NCBI GenBank assembly: GCA_963971285.1
Contig: OZ020251.1
Coordinates: 3,224,001 to 3,288,000, forward strand
Direction of reading: 5' to 3'
Length of the DNA: 64,000 nt
Source: Astropecten irregularis
Lineage: Eukaryota > Echinodermata > Asteroidea > Paxillosida > Astropectinidae
Both the position numbers and the translations under genes were made by a program. The notes below the pieces were generated by a model. That model did no database searches and was not told the DNA's origin. It saw only the letters and a list, made by a program, of their open reading frames with translations. Positions 11,845 to 34,750 of this stretch are shown in pieces (positions within the stretch are counted from its first letter, which is position 1; every line of letters begins with the position of its first letter).

Positions 11845-14062
11845 GTAAGTAAAGGAACTCCGTATACTTGAGTTTTCAGGAATGACGCACACACCGTAAA
11901 GTGGACTTGATTTAAATCACGGTATGTTTCACTTCAGTGCTTCACATCTTTCCTCAAAACTAAGAGCGCTCAGATGTACCCAAACCTACAAAGAACACAA
12001 GCAAAGTCGGTGTTACTTGGACTTACGATCTCTTGTTCATAATATAATGAAGAAGGATATGTCACTTAATGGGAAAATTTGGATTACCGGTCTTCAAGTG
12101 CGAGCAAGTAAAAATTATTGTCTTTTTACATTCCAAGCATGCTATTTTTTCATTTTTTTCTCGGTGCTTTAGATATTTTGACAGTATTAAATGACATTCA
12201 ACTTCGAAATACTGGGGATATATCCCTGGGATCGACACCCATGACAGAAGTATTGAATACAAGACGCACGAATGTAATAGAGATTAACACATTAGTCACA
12301 TGTGTCACTAGTTGGGAGCAAAGTTATTAAAATTGAGAACAAAATCTAAAGTGGAAAGATAATAAGTTACAGATGTAAGGTTCTGCAGAAAAGGACTTAT
12401 GTAAATCGGCAATGTAGGTCGGACCTTTGTTTTTAAATGCTTTATGGACGAGCATAGGGCTAGCGTAAGCACTGAAGGCTCTAAATGTTGAGGTGGAAAC
12501 CATGGTCACATTATCCGTTCAATTATAAAGTATAAGAATGCTCTAAATAAATTAAGGTAAAGTAACAAATATATTAAATCAATATTCACATGCTTTGTGG
12601 TGTTCTGTAAAAGGAAATACAACATACTTACACTTTTATAAAGAATTTATTGTAGTACTGTGACCATTTCTTGATTGTTATTGTCGAATGTGGGAATAAA
12701 TAAATTCGTGTTTGTTTTGTTATCATAAATAGATGGATCATTCGAAAATCTTATTGTCTCCTCATATAGAAAATATAGGGATGAATAAATTCCCTTTGAG
12801 CGTGTTTAACATTAGTTACATCCAAAAAAAAAAGGAAATCCATTATGCCTTACGCTAATTATGGCAATAGGCCCGTGGTGTCATGTCCATCATGTTTACA
12901 CATCTGAATACAGACAAGTTACCATTTAGGACAAATTTGATTTTTGTATAGCTTACTCCAAAGTTATGTGTTTTAAGTATAGTGGACTTAGTCTATACTG
13001 TTGTGTAATATTTTCAAAGCATGAAGTTATAATGGAACCCAAATGGTTTATTAATATGTAGTGATATAAATCGACCGAGTAGATTGATGAATTTATTTTG
13101 AAAAAGAAACTGCCCTCGCCATAATGTTTATAGTACATTAAGACTCTAAAAAAAAATGATAATATAAACCGCGTTGGTGCGCATTATTTTATGATGTTAA
13201 TAATATAATGTAATAATATAAGACATTTACATTGCACAGCTATTATAATTATGAATATACTCTACTGCGCATACAAATTAATTTTTATAAATAGTTTGTT
13301 TTAGACCGTTTCAGATGTTCTCATTATGATGAGGTTGATCGTGGTTGTAATTACTTGATAAGAAATTCTCAAATAAAAATGGAAGGGAGAAAGCATCGAT
13401 GTTTCATAAATCACTTGTAAATACATTATTTCGAAAATGCCAATTAATTGCTCATTCCTGGTTAGAGTTAATTAGGATGGGGTTTGCCTTAATCTTCTAA
13501 AGAAATGAGTTAAAGGGTTTGACCATGGTTCCTTTTTTGTTATATTAACTCCAGTTAATTGTTATTTAATTGTTCCGTTTACCTTGATGGCCATCAGGGG
13601 AGTCCGTAGACCATGACAGGAAAGGTCAAAGTCTAAAAATAGAATGTGTTTACATGTAATTCACATATTCTGGAATTTCCCGCCAAAAAAACAATTTGTC
13701 ATTTGATGCACTTGAATTGACCAGGAATACGGTATGTATTGAGAGTCTTACTAATCTTTAGAAAAGGAATCACACTAGATAGGGCCTATTATGTAAGCCT
13801 ACTGACTTCTACACTAGCTAGTCCTACATGTAATAAGTCACTGAGAATGACGTACATTATGCATATTGACGTTTACGTGCGCGAACTGATTCCGTAATGC
13901 TGTACAGTTTGCCATACACTACTTGTCGTGTTGTTGTCGGTTTAGTGTGGCCTTTTCGTACAGTGACTTCCGGGTTGATCTATACAACACAATCGTCGTC
14001 CATTGAAGCATTGACACTCGTGTAAAACTGCTAGGATTTAAACACGAGAATGTCAGGCGGTG

Positions 14063-14150
14063 GACGGTCGGTCTAGCGTCCCAGAGAATCCCATATAGTG
14101 TACAAAATGTTGAATGCTATGGGATTCTCTGGGGCACTAGACTGACCGTC
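14063..14150. repeat. foldback element, ~33-bp arms
   Basis: GACGGTCGGTCTAGCGTCCC... at 14063-14095 pairs with ...GGGGCACTAGACTGACCGTC at 14118-14150 with few mismatches. This is a small non-coding inverted repeat. Confidence 0.75.
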
Positions 14151-14439
14151 GACCCTTCAAATAAAAGAATGAGCCAGTTACATACGTCTAATCCAGCCCT
14201 ATGTTGGTGGTGTCCCAATATGGACTCCTCCGGCATGTCAATCAAACTGTGCACATTGATCAATAATATTGGAGGATGTCTTTTAATTAGATGACCACGG
14301 AACTCTGTTACGTGCTGTAAGTAAAACACACGTGGGCAGGGCTAAAGAGCAACGCCAGAACAGTCCATTATCTTTGGGACAATCTGAAACCATGAAAGCA
14401 CTCATATATACTGCTATATCCCAGGATCAATTGACAATT

Positions 14440-14545
14440 ATTATAGGAACCCAACAAAATAGAGCTGGATATAGTGCGCTGGTATGGTGTTCCGGGGGTC
14501 GGTGGTTCGAATCCTTCTCCAGCCAGTTTGTCTTTGCTCGCCTTT
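14440..14545 (+). mobile_element. tRNA-derived SINE (family S1), degenerate
   Basis: GAGCTGGATATAGTGCGCTGG and GGTGGTTCGAATCCTTCTCC correspond to the A and B boxes of family S1, followed by TTTGTCTTTGCTC. The A box is eroded compared with the copy at 10525. Confidence 0.55.
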
Positions 14546-14685
14546 CTATGATTTAACAATTAATCTAGTCAGTATATTTCGGTTATTTTATAATTATAAG
14601 AAAAAATAAGATCAAAGGAAATGAAATGGCCCTGTTAACCATGGATTATATCTTGTTCCGTACAGAACCGGAAGAATATCCAAAA

Positions 14686-14830
14686 ATGGAAAGAGTACTC
14701 CAGGGGTTGCTGAATGTTGTCATAATATGCACATTGTGCCGTGCGTGTATTTCATCTGATGATATTAAGCAGAAGTTACACGGAGAGGCAGTATCCAGCA
14801 ATATGTCCCATCGTCGAATGAAAAGACAAG
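14686..14830 (+). CDS. exon 1: signal peptide
   Basis: MERVLQGLLNVVIICTLCRA is a typical leader. It is followed by a basic RRMKRQ stretch that resembles a furin-type site. An in-frame ATG lies 60 bases upstream (14626), but the downstream ATG places the hydrophobic core correctly. The exon ends in phase 1 at GTATATGG and joins the 15904 exon in frame, creating a Glu codon across the junction. Confidence 0.65.
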
Positions 14831-17800
14831 GTATATGGAAAAAAAAACAAGGATATAATTTATGTGTTAGTTTCATAAAGGGAACATATAGGATTTGCGT
14901 TTTGAATGAATTAGGTACTTAAAGTGAAGGTCTTAAACTTCCTTACAGACGTTGTTTAATGTAGGCTACCTTTATACGCTTTGTTCATGTGGATAGCAGA
15001 AATACGGCAGAAATAATCTTGCCAACCCCCCCCCCCCCCCCCCTCCGAATCCTTCAGGGTTACACCACGCTTTCAAAATGCTAAAAAGATCGTTGATTTC
15101 CTTGAAAAACCCAGCATCCGATGAACCAAGAATTACCATGGTGACTGTTTGCACTGTTCACAAACTGTTGAGTCAATTTTCTGTCTTAAACTCAATATTT
15201 TCTTGTTGGAGGCCTTGCAATAATGAAAGGGACAGGGGCCTATGTTTATCCTGATGTAACCAGGCCCTTGTCAACTGAATACACTTCTCTGACTTGCTGT
15301 GGAAACCTGACATGTTAATGTCATTTACGGGGTAAGTGCAATGCGCATTAAGCATGCAATTTGAAGGACACTAATTGCAAGGTCAAAGGGCAAAATCTGG
15401 CTTGCAATCTTTTGGGCGCGACACCTCTAGCTCTTGGAGTAAAGTGAAGCTGGCAAGTACTTAAGTTTCTAAGAACCGTGTTACAAGATATTACTTACAC
15501 TCCCAAAATCTTTCCAGGAACTCATTGGCCTATGTCTTCACGTTGTCCTTTATCAGAATGTGTAGTTAGTCCTCATTTTGCTGGAGAAATTACTTATTCC
15601 TTGTGTTCTTATTAGAGCAATTAAAGACAAAGTCCATCAAACTTTATGTCTATTCATAAACAGGGTTTTCATTCAGCAATTGCTAACTTTGCTAAGTCTA
15701 CCACAAAAAAAATTACATGCATAACAATGTCTAAATGTGAGGTTTTGCCATGATTCCATTCGATCCATTAACAAGTTATCGTGTCATTTGAAAAAAGGGT
15801 AATCACAAGCCAGCAGTAGGCCTACATGATCGTAAATGCTTTACAATTATAGGAAGTGGAATATTTTCAAATCATTTCCCGAGTATTCCTTGCAATATTG
15901 CAGAGGCAGCTGCACAAGAGCCAATGTACGTCAGCGAAAGAGAGGTGTACCTCCAAAACAACCATACATACCACCTCCCCTGCACGGCGTTGACACCCGG
16001 TGAAGAGGTCAAGATCGTTTATTGGCTGCTTGGGAAGAGTCTCGATCCATCCCGACGAGAACTCCTTCTCGAACTATCAGACGGCGGTACCACACAGACG
16101 TCGAGCTCCCGTTACCAACTGACATCTTCATACGGCATCAAAATACATGATGCTCGGCCCAGTGACACCAACAGGTACTGGTGCAAGACGTTGCGAGAGT
16201 CAACGGGGAAATTTGTTGAAGACTACTTCGATGTGATTGTTCTAGGTAGGCATTCAGTATAGGTGATTGTAGAACAACATTGCCACGTGAAACAAACAGA
16301 AGAAAGAAACAAAGTCTGCACGGTTTATTCCTTTTAAATATCCTGATAATTTAGACATTCTGTTCAGTTCAGTTGAACCAGAGTAAATGCAATTATCAAG
16401 GAGGTCAAGATTATGGTTCACACTTAGCTAATCAGGCCTAACCTTTGCTTGCAGACGTTACTTTTCCGGATGACAGCGACCCCAACGCCACTAATAACGT
16501 CTCTGTCACACAAAAATTCATGGAAAACAATAACATCGAGTGTCCAGTATTGGCTAAAGCACCGGCCCGGACCGACGTCACGATTTACTGGACACTCTTG
16601 GATGATGACGGCCCAAGGCTGGACATCATACTGGCCATTTTCTCCAATGGAGAGGTTTTGCATTATCCCAATTCAACTGTGCAGTACAACCTGGTAGGTA
16701 GCAATGGTCTGGAGATTGGACAATTTAGACAGAGAGAGGAACAATACTGCTGCCATGTATTTGAGCAAGACTCCTACATGAGGACTGGCTGTGTATACGT
16801 GACTTGGCTAGGTAGGTATCAGTCTATTTGTGTGATTATTCAGACCTATAGAGTTGCATTAACCTTGGTTGACGAGAATTAAAAGCTTCCTAATATGATG
16901 TGTGCCCTGTGTATAAGTTACATAGTGTGAAGGTATATTGTCAACCAATTCCTGAATTGCAAAGACAACTTGCAATCGAGCTCCATAATTAATCTAGTGA
17001 CACTAATTTCTCCACAAAGCCCCATAGACACAAGCAATATTCTCAACCGTTTTTTGTTAACAGCCAAACTTTCAAAACAATATCCCTCAATCTCTGGCTG
17101 TGACATCAGAGAGGAAAACCAATGTGCGCTCACTCTAGCTCCAAACCAAGATTGTCTTCAGCTGGGCTGCATGGTAGAAAGGACCTACCCAAAGCCCGCC
17201 CTCAACTGGTCCATCAGTCACTGTGACTGCAGTACCATGCCCAAAATCTTCACGTCTGTACTAGCTGAGGCAACACGTGATGCTACTTCCCTGACCTATG
17301 ACGTCACAGCCACGGCGTACATCTTCGACCTAGTGATGCAACGTGAGAATTGTACATGTACACTGATATGCACTGCAAAGGGTGATGCAGTTCCTGGTGG
17401 CATTGGTATTTCTCAAGCTGTCATAACAGGTAAATATTTTCAGCATTTACACCAAGTCCCATCAACAAATAAAATTAAAATTTTCTTCTATGGGAACATT
17501 CTATTGTCACTCAATGTACATTTTCATTTATCTATAATGGTCTCTTCCAGGTAACCAAGTCGAATCTACGCCGCTGACTTCCCAAGTCACACCTATAGGC
17601 CCCATGGTCACACCAAACTACTCGGAGTCCTGCAGGTCAACACTTATCATATTCATGACCATGCTCATGATGCTCCTGTTTGTCATCTTACTCATCTGGG
17701 TCATTTTGATTTTCCCGCGAAATCGCCGATGCGTTCAGAAACACGTGGACGACTTGGCAACATTTCCCTGTTTGAAAGGAGAAATGAGTGAACAACAAAA

Positions 17801-20800
17801 GGTCGACCGAATCCAATTAAGAGGTGAGCCCAGGACCAAATTGAATGAACGTTTGTATCAAATACAATGTAATTTCATGTTTGATAATGACTGTTTCAAA
17901 AGATACTGATATGCTGCATTTATAAATATTTAGAGCCTACAGATTATATCATGTCGCCCCTTCCCCCTTGTTTGCATCTAGTGACCGCGGATAACTTTGC
18001 GAACGACAAGGTCGAAGAGAGATCCCATGAACAGAATGAAGAAAGCGGTATGTCGAATTTCCGGTGCCAAGTCTAAATAGAGATTCTGTTTATCAAACTC
18101 GGTATCTGTTGCCTTGCCTCGAAGAGTCCGCTACTATAGAGCAAATTACAAGCACTAGGACATTGCAGCACCAGGGGCCAATTTCATAAAACTTTTAAGC
18201 ACAAAAATTTGCTTAGCACAAGAATGTCTCGCCCAATAAAACAAACCACCATTGAAAATTCCGTTTGATATTCATGGTCAGCGAACAACAGCCAAAGAAC
18301 AATCACAAGTGATACACAACATGTGGAAATTTGGTTGTTTTTATTATGACAGAAATGTCATGCTTAGCCAATTTTTGTGCTCAACAGTTTTATGAAATTG
18401 GCCCTAGTTCACTCTGCTTTTTGCTACAGCACACTCGTTGTCTCGAGTTTTAAGTCGCCCAAAGGTCCTATTTTCCACGTGATGTTGGAATACCTATACT
18501 TCGAGCTTACTTGAGCAATGTTTTATCCAAATAGCATTATGGCTCAGCACTCAAGTGATTTTCCAATTATTTGGTGGTGGAGATCTGAGAACTTCTATCC
18601 GTGCTACCCATAGAACGAAGAATGAAACAACCATCTCGAGCGTTGTATCCAATAACTACGATGTTAAAATTGAGTGTTGTACTAACTATCATTCAATAAT
18701 GCTGGGGCTTGGAGGGGGTTTATCTGAGAGAATTTCGATCCGATATAGCATGTATTTGTTTTTCAGCTTTTCATTGCCATTTAGCCTCTAAGAAAGATCC
18801 TGCCAGGATCCAAACGTCAGGCCAATGCCTACTCTGAGCATGTTGTATATTTCACGACGTTATTATGGTTGATGAGCAGTTTGCAGCAGTTTATGAGTTA
18901 TGATTTAGTCAATTGAAATATATAGTAATTGAAGACTTCAAAATTACTGTGTATTGAGCATGTTTCAAATTTAAGATCCTTGTACGGTAGGTATGTGAAC
19001 ACGAACCAGAAGAGGCTGGTGTAGTAAAGCTATATGTTCTTCCCTGCTATACAGGTAATGTGCAGGAGACAACACCGATGATGACTGGAGAAAATGATGA
19101 AACACAAGCATCGGAAAGTACGGACAAATGTGATTCTAATTCTATGGGGCTTCCTTTTATCCATTATATTTGTTTTTGTGGCCAGGGGTTGATTTTAACT
19201 GCATGGGACACACGAAGGTAGACACCCCTTAGAAACCGTGTATAAATCACATGAGAGGAGGCCCACAATTTATTAATAAACAGACTTGTTTGGTTTTATA
19301 TAGGCCTATAACAATGTAACATGATATGCATTTTCCTCAACTATTGATTGAACATTGTTAAATGCTAATTTACGGTATATTACTCAATTTTTGGTTTAAA
19401 GGTACACTACATGATTGGTAAAGGTCACAGAACAGCTCCCACACTTTGTCTAATTCAACATGTACATGAAATAATAAACCTGAAAATCTGAGCTCACCAA
19501 CATATCTGAGTCACGAGAAAAAAAGAAGAAGCGAAAACCGACTCACGATTTTTTTCTTATAAAATATAAAGAACGGTTTTGACCTTACCCCAGGGATGAA
19601 AACTGTTTTCGGTCTTTGTTTGACTTATTTCATGATAAATACATAATTTCAGGCGAAAATATTGTAACCGTATGTTTCTACCAGCACCATCTTTAAACCC
19701 TGAAAGTTATACTTAAATATGTTAATATTTCTGTTTGTGTATGTTGCCGATCTTGTACAATAGCTTTAAAAGAAGTCTTATTGAGTATAATATCATGAAT
19801 CTAAACTGTCCTTATTATATTTCGAATACATTTATTATCTGTGGCTGTTTTCATCGATCGAATTAAGGCTTAGTTATACAAATTGATATTCATCATTTAT
19901 CGAACTCTTTTTTTTTTTATAGATCGCCCTTGCCTGATCATTAGAAAGCGACCCGATCTACTTGTTACAGGTAATATTTTTAAAACCCTGTGCATCGATT
20001 TGATTATGACATTAATTTTGACAAAATATTTTTATCTTGTCCGTGCTTGGATTCATAATTGTTGGAACGGGAAATATTGTACCAGTCATATAAATTACTT
20101 AAGTTTTCGCACTTGCGTTAGAAACATTAATAAATTGCTTATTATTTCAGACAATAAAAACACATGGAGGTATGTGGGGGAGCTTGTCACCAAAACAAGC
20201 TTGGATGATGAAGATGCGACTGGATATAAGGCTATCAAGAAGGTGATCTGCAGTCGGGATGGCGATATGGTTGTCATTGATGCAACAGGATTGCATTACT
20301 TTACGTCTACCTATCACTACCACTTCACTGATATTAATCCGCTGCTTGGCGGTGAAGTTGATTGCAGCGTCTCCTACTTCCAACCCAACAAACTCCTCGT
20401 CGGGTTCCGCAGAGGTAAAATAGTGACTTTGGATCTTCAGAGTGGTGCCTTTACAAATTTTAGCTCGGTCACTCCAGTGGGGCATACACCAGTGCATCTT
20501 GCAGATGTAGATGTCGACAGCTGTGTGTTTGCTGCTGATGATAATGGACAGGCTGTGTCCATGTTTGATAACGAGGGTACGTGCTCAACACGCATGGAAA
20601 TCAGCATCAGACCACGATGGGTACACACGTTGGCACAAGATCACACACAGAGCCTTTTCATTACCTCGGACACCGTCGTTAAGAAGTATAACATTCTCAG
20701 AAGTGGTACGAACGGCAAGATTGAAGCTCAGGTTCGCTATACCATTGACAAAGTGTCCTTGCAAATGAATAATTTTCAGCCTGGTTTCCTCACTGTACAA

Positions 20801-21004
20801 GAGGGGACACTGTTTGTTGTTAATCATCTTGAAACAAGTAAGCACTTACAGATTTTGGAATTGGATGCCACGAAAGGTGTCAAGACACACAGCATCATCG
20901 TTGACCATCCTGAACTTCGTGGTGTTGGGTTTTTAGAGAGGAATAAAATGGTCGCCTTCACAGATGTCGCTGTGTATCTTTTCGAAAGATCGAGTTCTTC
21001 CTAA
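14686..21004 (+). CDS. Ig-domain transmembrane receptor with C-terminal beta-propeller-like domain
   Basis: Nine exons: 14686-14830, 15904-16245, 16455-16811, 17064-17429, 17551-17823, 17982-18047, 19055-19117, 19923-19970 and 20151-21004. Every intron is GT-AG and phase 1, giving about 837 residues. Order: signal peptide, three Ig-like domains (one per exon), a short stalk, one membrane span near residues 434-458 followed by PRNRR, about 95 residues of polar tail with no tyrosine before the propeller, then about 284 residues of repeated beta-strand pattern like NHL or WD-type propellers. This implies a type I receptor with the propeller inside the cell. The ligand and function are unknown. 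The exon chain is inferred; the weakest junction is the 19117 donor (AAA|GTACGG). The combination is unusual, and a fusion of two neighbouring genes cannot be excluded without transcripts. The gene runs tail-to-tail with the kinase gene at 23.8-34.75 kb. Confidence 0.7.
15904..16245 (+). CDS. exon 2: first Ig-like (V-type) domain
   Basis: Shows the Ig core: YHLPC, IVYWLLG, and SDTNRYWC near the end (the DxxxYxC pattern). 114 codons, phase 1 at both ends, acceptor ATATTGCAG. Symmetrical phase-1 exons are the normal unit of Ig-domain shuffling. Confidence 0.85.
16455..16811 (+). CDS. exon 3: second Ig-like domain
   Basis: Has NNIECPVLAKAP, IYWTLLDDDG and REEQYCCHVFEQDS, giving the two core cysteines and tryptophan of an Ig fold plus extra cysteines. 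119 codons, phase 1-1, with GCTTGCAG acceptor and GTAGGT donor. Several NxT/S glycosylation sequons are present. Confidence 0.8.
17064..17429 (+). CDS. exon 4: third Ig-like domain
   Basis: Cysteine-rich Ig-like exon with CLQLGCMVERTYPKPALNW, HCDC and CTCTLICTAKGDAVPGG. The KPxxxW pattern and the LxCxAxG end are C2/I-type Ig features. 122 codons, phase 1-1. Confidence 0.75.
17551..17823 (+). CDS. exon 5: stalk, membrane span and start of tail
   Basis: A Thr/Pro-rich stalk precedes a hydrophobic run, STLIIFMTMLMMLLFVILLI, continuing to WVILIF. This is followed by PRNRRCVQKH, a positive-inside stop-transfer signal. 91 codons, phase 1-1. It fixes the topology: Ig domains outside, the rest inside. 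Confidence 0.85.
17982..18047 (+). CDS. exon 6: short acidic cytoplasmic exon
   Basis: 22 codons, VTADNFANDKVEERSHEQNE and onward, phase 1-1, with GCATCTAG acceptor and GTATGT donor. No known motif. Confidence 0.55.
18174..18404. repeat. MITE with GGGGCCAATTTCATAAAAC ends (family R2)
   Basis: The left end GGGGCCAATTTCATAAAAC is the inverse of the right end GTTTTATGAAATTGGCCC. It lies in the intron after exon 6. Two more copies lie at 21912-22155 and 40888-41131. Confidence 0.85.
19055..19117 (+). CDS. exon 7: short cytoplasmic exon
   Basis: 21 codons (NVQETTPMMTGENDETQASE), phase 1-1. The acceptor GCTATACAG is good; the donor GAAA|GTACGG is weak. Reading on would reach a stop, so splicing here is the only way to reach the later exons. 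Confidence 0.45.
19398..19771 (-). repeat. R1 MITE copy
   Basis: Starts TTAAAGGTACACTACATGAT and carries the R1 body in reverse (CTACCAGCACCATCTT near 19678). It lies in the intron before exon 8. Confidence 0.75.
19923..19970 (+). CDS. exon 8: short linker exon
   Basis: 16 codons, RPCLIIRKRPDLLVT, phase 1-1, with a poly-T-TATAG acceptor and GTAATA donor. The hydrophobic/basic pattern suggests the edge of the next folded domain. Confidence 0.45.
20151..21004 (+). CDS. exon 9: beta-propeller-like C-terminal domain
   Basis: 284 codons to a TAA at 21002-21004. Repeated beta-rich modules are visible: KKVICSRDGDMVVIDATG, NKLLVGFRRGKIVTLDLQSG, SCVFAADDNGQAVSMFDNEG, QSLFITSDTVVKKYNI and GTLFVVNHL. 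The spacing of about 40-45 residues suits six to seven blades, as in NHL/WD/YncE-type propellers. The nearest known setting is the C-terminus of TRIM-NHL-like proteins, but no RING or B-box is present here. The exact family is not assigned. Confidence 0.7.
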
Positions 21005-21194
21005 AAACACTCTTTTTCCCCCTTGAACCAAAAATTAATATTAGTTGCATTAGGCCTATGCCAATTAATTACTGATACAGAGGCAGCTGAATAATCGACA
21101 TATCTCAACATTTTCATCATATTTATTAACTTTCATCTATTCGGAATGCATATTGATCCTGCATGTTTGAGTTTTAATGGGCTAAATACACAGT

Positions 21195-21200
21195 AATAAA
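21195..21200 (+). promoter_or_regulatory. candidate polyadenylation signal
   Basis: AATAAA about 190 bases after the stop of the Ig/propeller receptor. This is the first clear plus-strand hexamer downstream. Confidence 0.45.
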
Positions 21201-21911
21201 TTATTGATCTTCAGTAGTTTTTAATTTTTTGTTCGCATAAGAATTTGCGCTTCCTTATATTGTTAGAAAAGGCGCTATGTACATGTAATTATTATTATTA
21301 TTAATATTATTAAGAATGCATATAAAACATTATTTACGCATGCAGATAAAGGTTTCAATAGCATATGGGGCCTAGAAGTCATTATAAAATACTCTTCTCG
21401 ATTTGAGAATCGTACATTTTATTTCAGATTTCCTCTTGCCATTTTCGCTTTCCATACGTTTAAGGCGCGCGATGAATATTGATTGACCTCTGACCCTTGT
21501 GATGTGATTAACAATGTGTCTTTTCAACTATACACCGACATGTAAATGGATACGTATTTGCATAATATCGATATATAAATCAATTGTATTGCGTGTTTGC
21601 ATGACATATGACCTCGTCTTTGCATTGACACGGCAAGCATAATATAACATAACAAAACACCGAATCTGTTTACTCGTTTCCACAATAATAATGCGCACGG
21701 CCCACACAATGACGTGGTCGGTGTGTGGTAGGCATACTGTGTGGGCAATGCATGATTGAGCATTATATGTGAAGGTTTGAAGTTCAAGTTGAAGTCAATG
21801 CAATACACATGTATAGGATAGAGTGTGTGTACATGTAATTGATTCCAGTTTGCACGCACTGTAATGTAATGAACGCTACAATTCAACAGGCCTACCGTCG
21901 CATTACAAACA

Positions 21912-22155
21912 GGGGCCAATTTCATACAACTGTTAAACACAAACATTTGCTTAGTACAACAATGTCTCGCCCAATAAAACAAACCACCATTGAAAATTCC
22001 ATTTGATATTCATGGTCAGCGAACAACAGCAAAAGAACAATCACAAGTGATACACAACACATGGAAATTTGGTGGTTGTTAACCCTGTTTTTATTAAGAC
22101 AGAAATGTCATACTAATTAAATTTTTGTGCCTAACAGTTTTATGAAATTGGCCCC
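21912..22155. repeat. R2 MITE copy
   Basis: Ends GGGGCCAATTTCATACAAC and GTTTTATGAAATTGGCCCC. The same insertion appears in unit B at 40888-41131, so it predates the duplication. Confidence 0.85.
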
Positions 22156-22326
22156 AGATTGTTATCGCAAAACGTCACTTTACATTTACAGCAAACAAAT
22201 GTTACTTCATGACAAGTTCGTCGTCCTATTAATCGATTTACACAGCTTGAGTTTTAACTTGATATAATGGAATATTTAACAAAGTTTGAGGGTGAAATAA
22301 TGTACATCCGTGCATAAATACAAATA

Positions 22327-22555
22327 ACTTAAAGTATTATCATACTTTGGTAAGATAACAAATTAAAAGATCAAAAATAAAAGGGAAAATACTTAAGAAA
22401 TACCGTTGCTGTTTTCACTGTTTTCTCAAAAAGCGAGCACCGTATGGGACTGAAATTTTCACAGATGACTGTTACTGTATCTGTCTTTTTGCCCGTGAAT
22501 ATGTATTTCTTCGATAAAAACCAAAGTATGATATTACTGTTAACTGTTATAACCG
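22327..22555 (+). repeat. R1-related MITE (family R1b)
   Basis: ATCATACTTTGGTAAGA at the left and CCAAAGTATGATATTACTG at the right are inverted arms, with AAGAAATACCGTTGCTG inside. Relatives lie at 29548-29915, 41306-41520 and 57891-58261. Confidence 0.65.
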
Positions 22556-23369
22556 TATTATACTTCTCCTGTTAAGAATTAAGGGCTAATTTGCTTTTGT
22601 AGTTATCATTATACAGCCGCCATAGTAGGCTCTATACCATGAAGAGTTAGCCACCTACAACCAAAATTAAGTTTTAAACGTCTATATATATATATATACA
22701 TTTGCATTATTCTCATTATCACTCATCATATACTTTGGGGATGGAATATTGCCATTTGAGCCTAAACGTAGGCCTGTAAGTGTATCAAAATGAAGCAGTT
22801 GTATCCTTAAATATCAACAAGTGCCTTTTACTCAACGTAATCAACTTAAAATCATACACTGTGTGTATATTTTTGATAAGATTATTATTTATGAGCAAAT
22901 TTGTGAAATGATTCATTATGTCTGGTGATGTTTTTGGAGAATTTTCAAAACTTGTTTTCCTTTCTACAAACATTTTAAACATACAGTCGATATTACCATT
23001 TTAATGTCTTCAATGCAAGTGTCTTATTATAATTATTGCTTTTATGCATTTTTCTATATCTGTTGTGTATTGATAATGCATATAATAGCATCTAATACAA
23101 TTCATCACGGAAAAAAAGCAATTTAGTTTAGATTTATGTAGATAGTCATAGGCATAGTCATAGTCATTACTTTTAATCATAATTATTTGTAAAATCAATG
23201 TTTAAACTTTATGTGTTTTGCAAATCGATTATGCGATACATTTTATAAGATATAAACTAATTTTATGATTTAATCATCCAATTATTAATATGGCTCTGTG
23301 GTCGATTTCACTAAATTCATCGGGATTGCAGCCCTATGTATAGAATATGCATATGGTGGGTTATCCTCC

Positions 23370-23421
23370 GTATATATCTATCCGTATATATCTATCCGTA
23401 TATATCTATCCGTTTATATCC
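23370..23421. repeat. 14-bp tandem repeat
   Basis: CGTATATATCTATC is repeated about three times here. Unit B (42308-42340) has fewer units, so the array length changed after duplication. Confidence 0.7.
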
Positions 23422-23645
23422 GTAAATTTCTCGACATGTTAGGTTCAGTTTGATTCGGGATTTCCCCAATAAACCAATTAGTTTGTAAACGCCAAATTCG
23501 CGAAATGAAGCAAGGGCATAAGCTGGCTCTGAAACTTGGAACTGGGGCCATTGACGAGGCCGGGGCGAAGTGACTAAGCTCAAGCTCGCGAAATGTGAGC
23601 AAGGCTGGGGCTGGGGCTTACTCTAACTGTAAGGAGGTGTGGCTT

Positions 23646-23651
23646 TTTATT
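23646..23651 (-). promoter_or_regulatory. candidate polyadenylation signal, kinase copy A
   Basis: AATAAA on the minus strand (TTTATT on the plus strand), about 160 bases past the proposed stop at 23811. It is conserved at 42903-42908 in copy B, which supports this as the gene's 3' end. Confidence 0.45.
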
Positions 23652-23810
23652 TCCGTGCTATCATGCGGTGCATATTTCAGTGGTGTGATTTATATAATTA
23701 AAAGGATCTTCATGAGTAAGAAAAGAACTAAGTCGGGTGATGGATACATGGTATGATGCCCTCTCCCACTTTCAAAAGTTCGGAGGCCACCGCCGCCTAG
23801 CTGTTGAAGT

Positions 23811-34750
<10,940 letters not shown>

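Larger units (their letters stand above)
11845..14685. other. intron or intergenic stretch between two leader exons
   Basis: AT-rich with no supported exon. It contains a foldback element at 14063-14150 and a tRNA-like SINE at 14440-14545. Confidence 0.45.

Noticed and set aside
21524..21982. 152-codon minus-strand frame
   Set aside because: It runs into the R2 MITE, is missing in the corresponding part of unit B, and has no domain.
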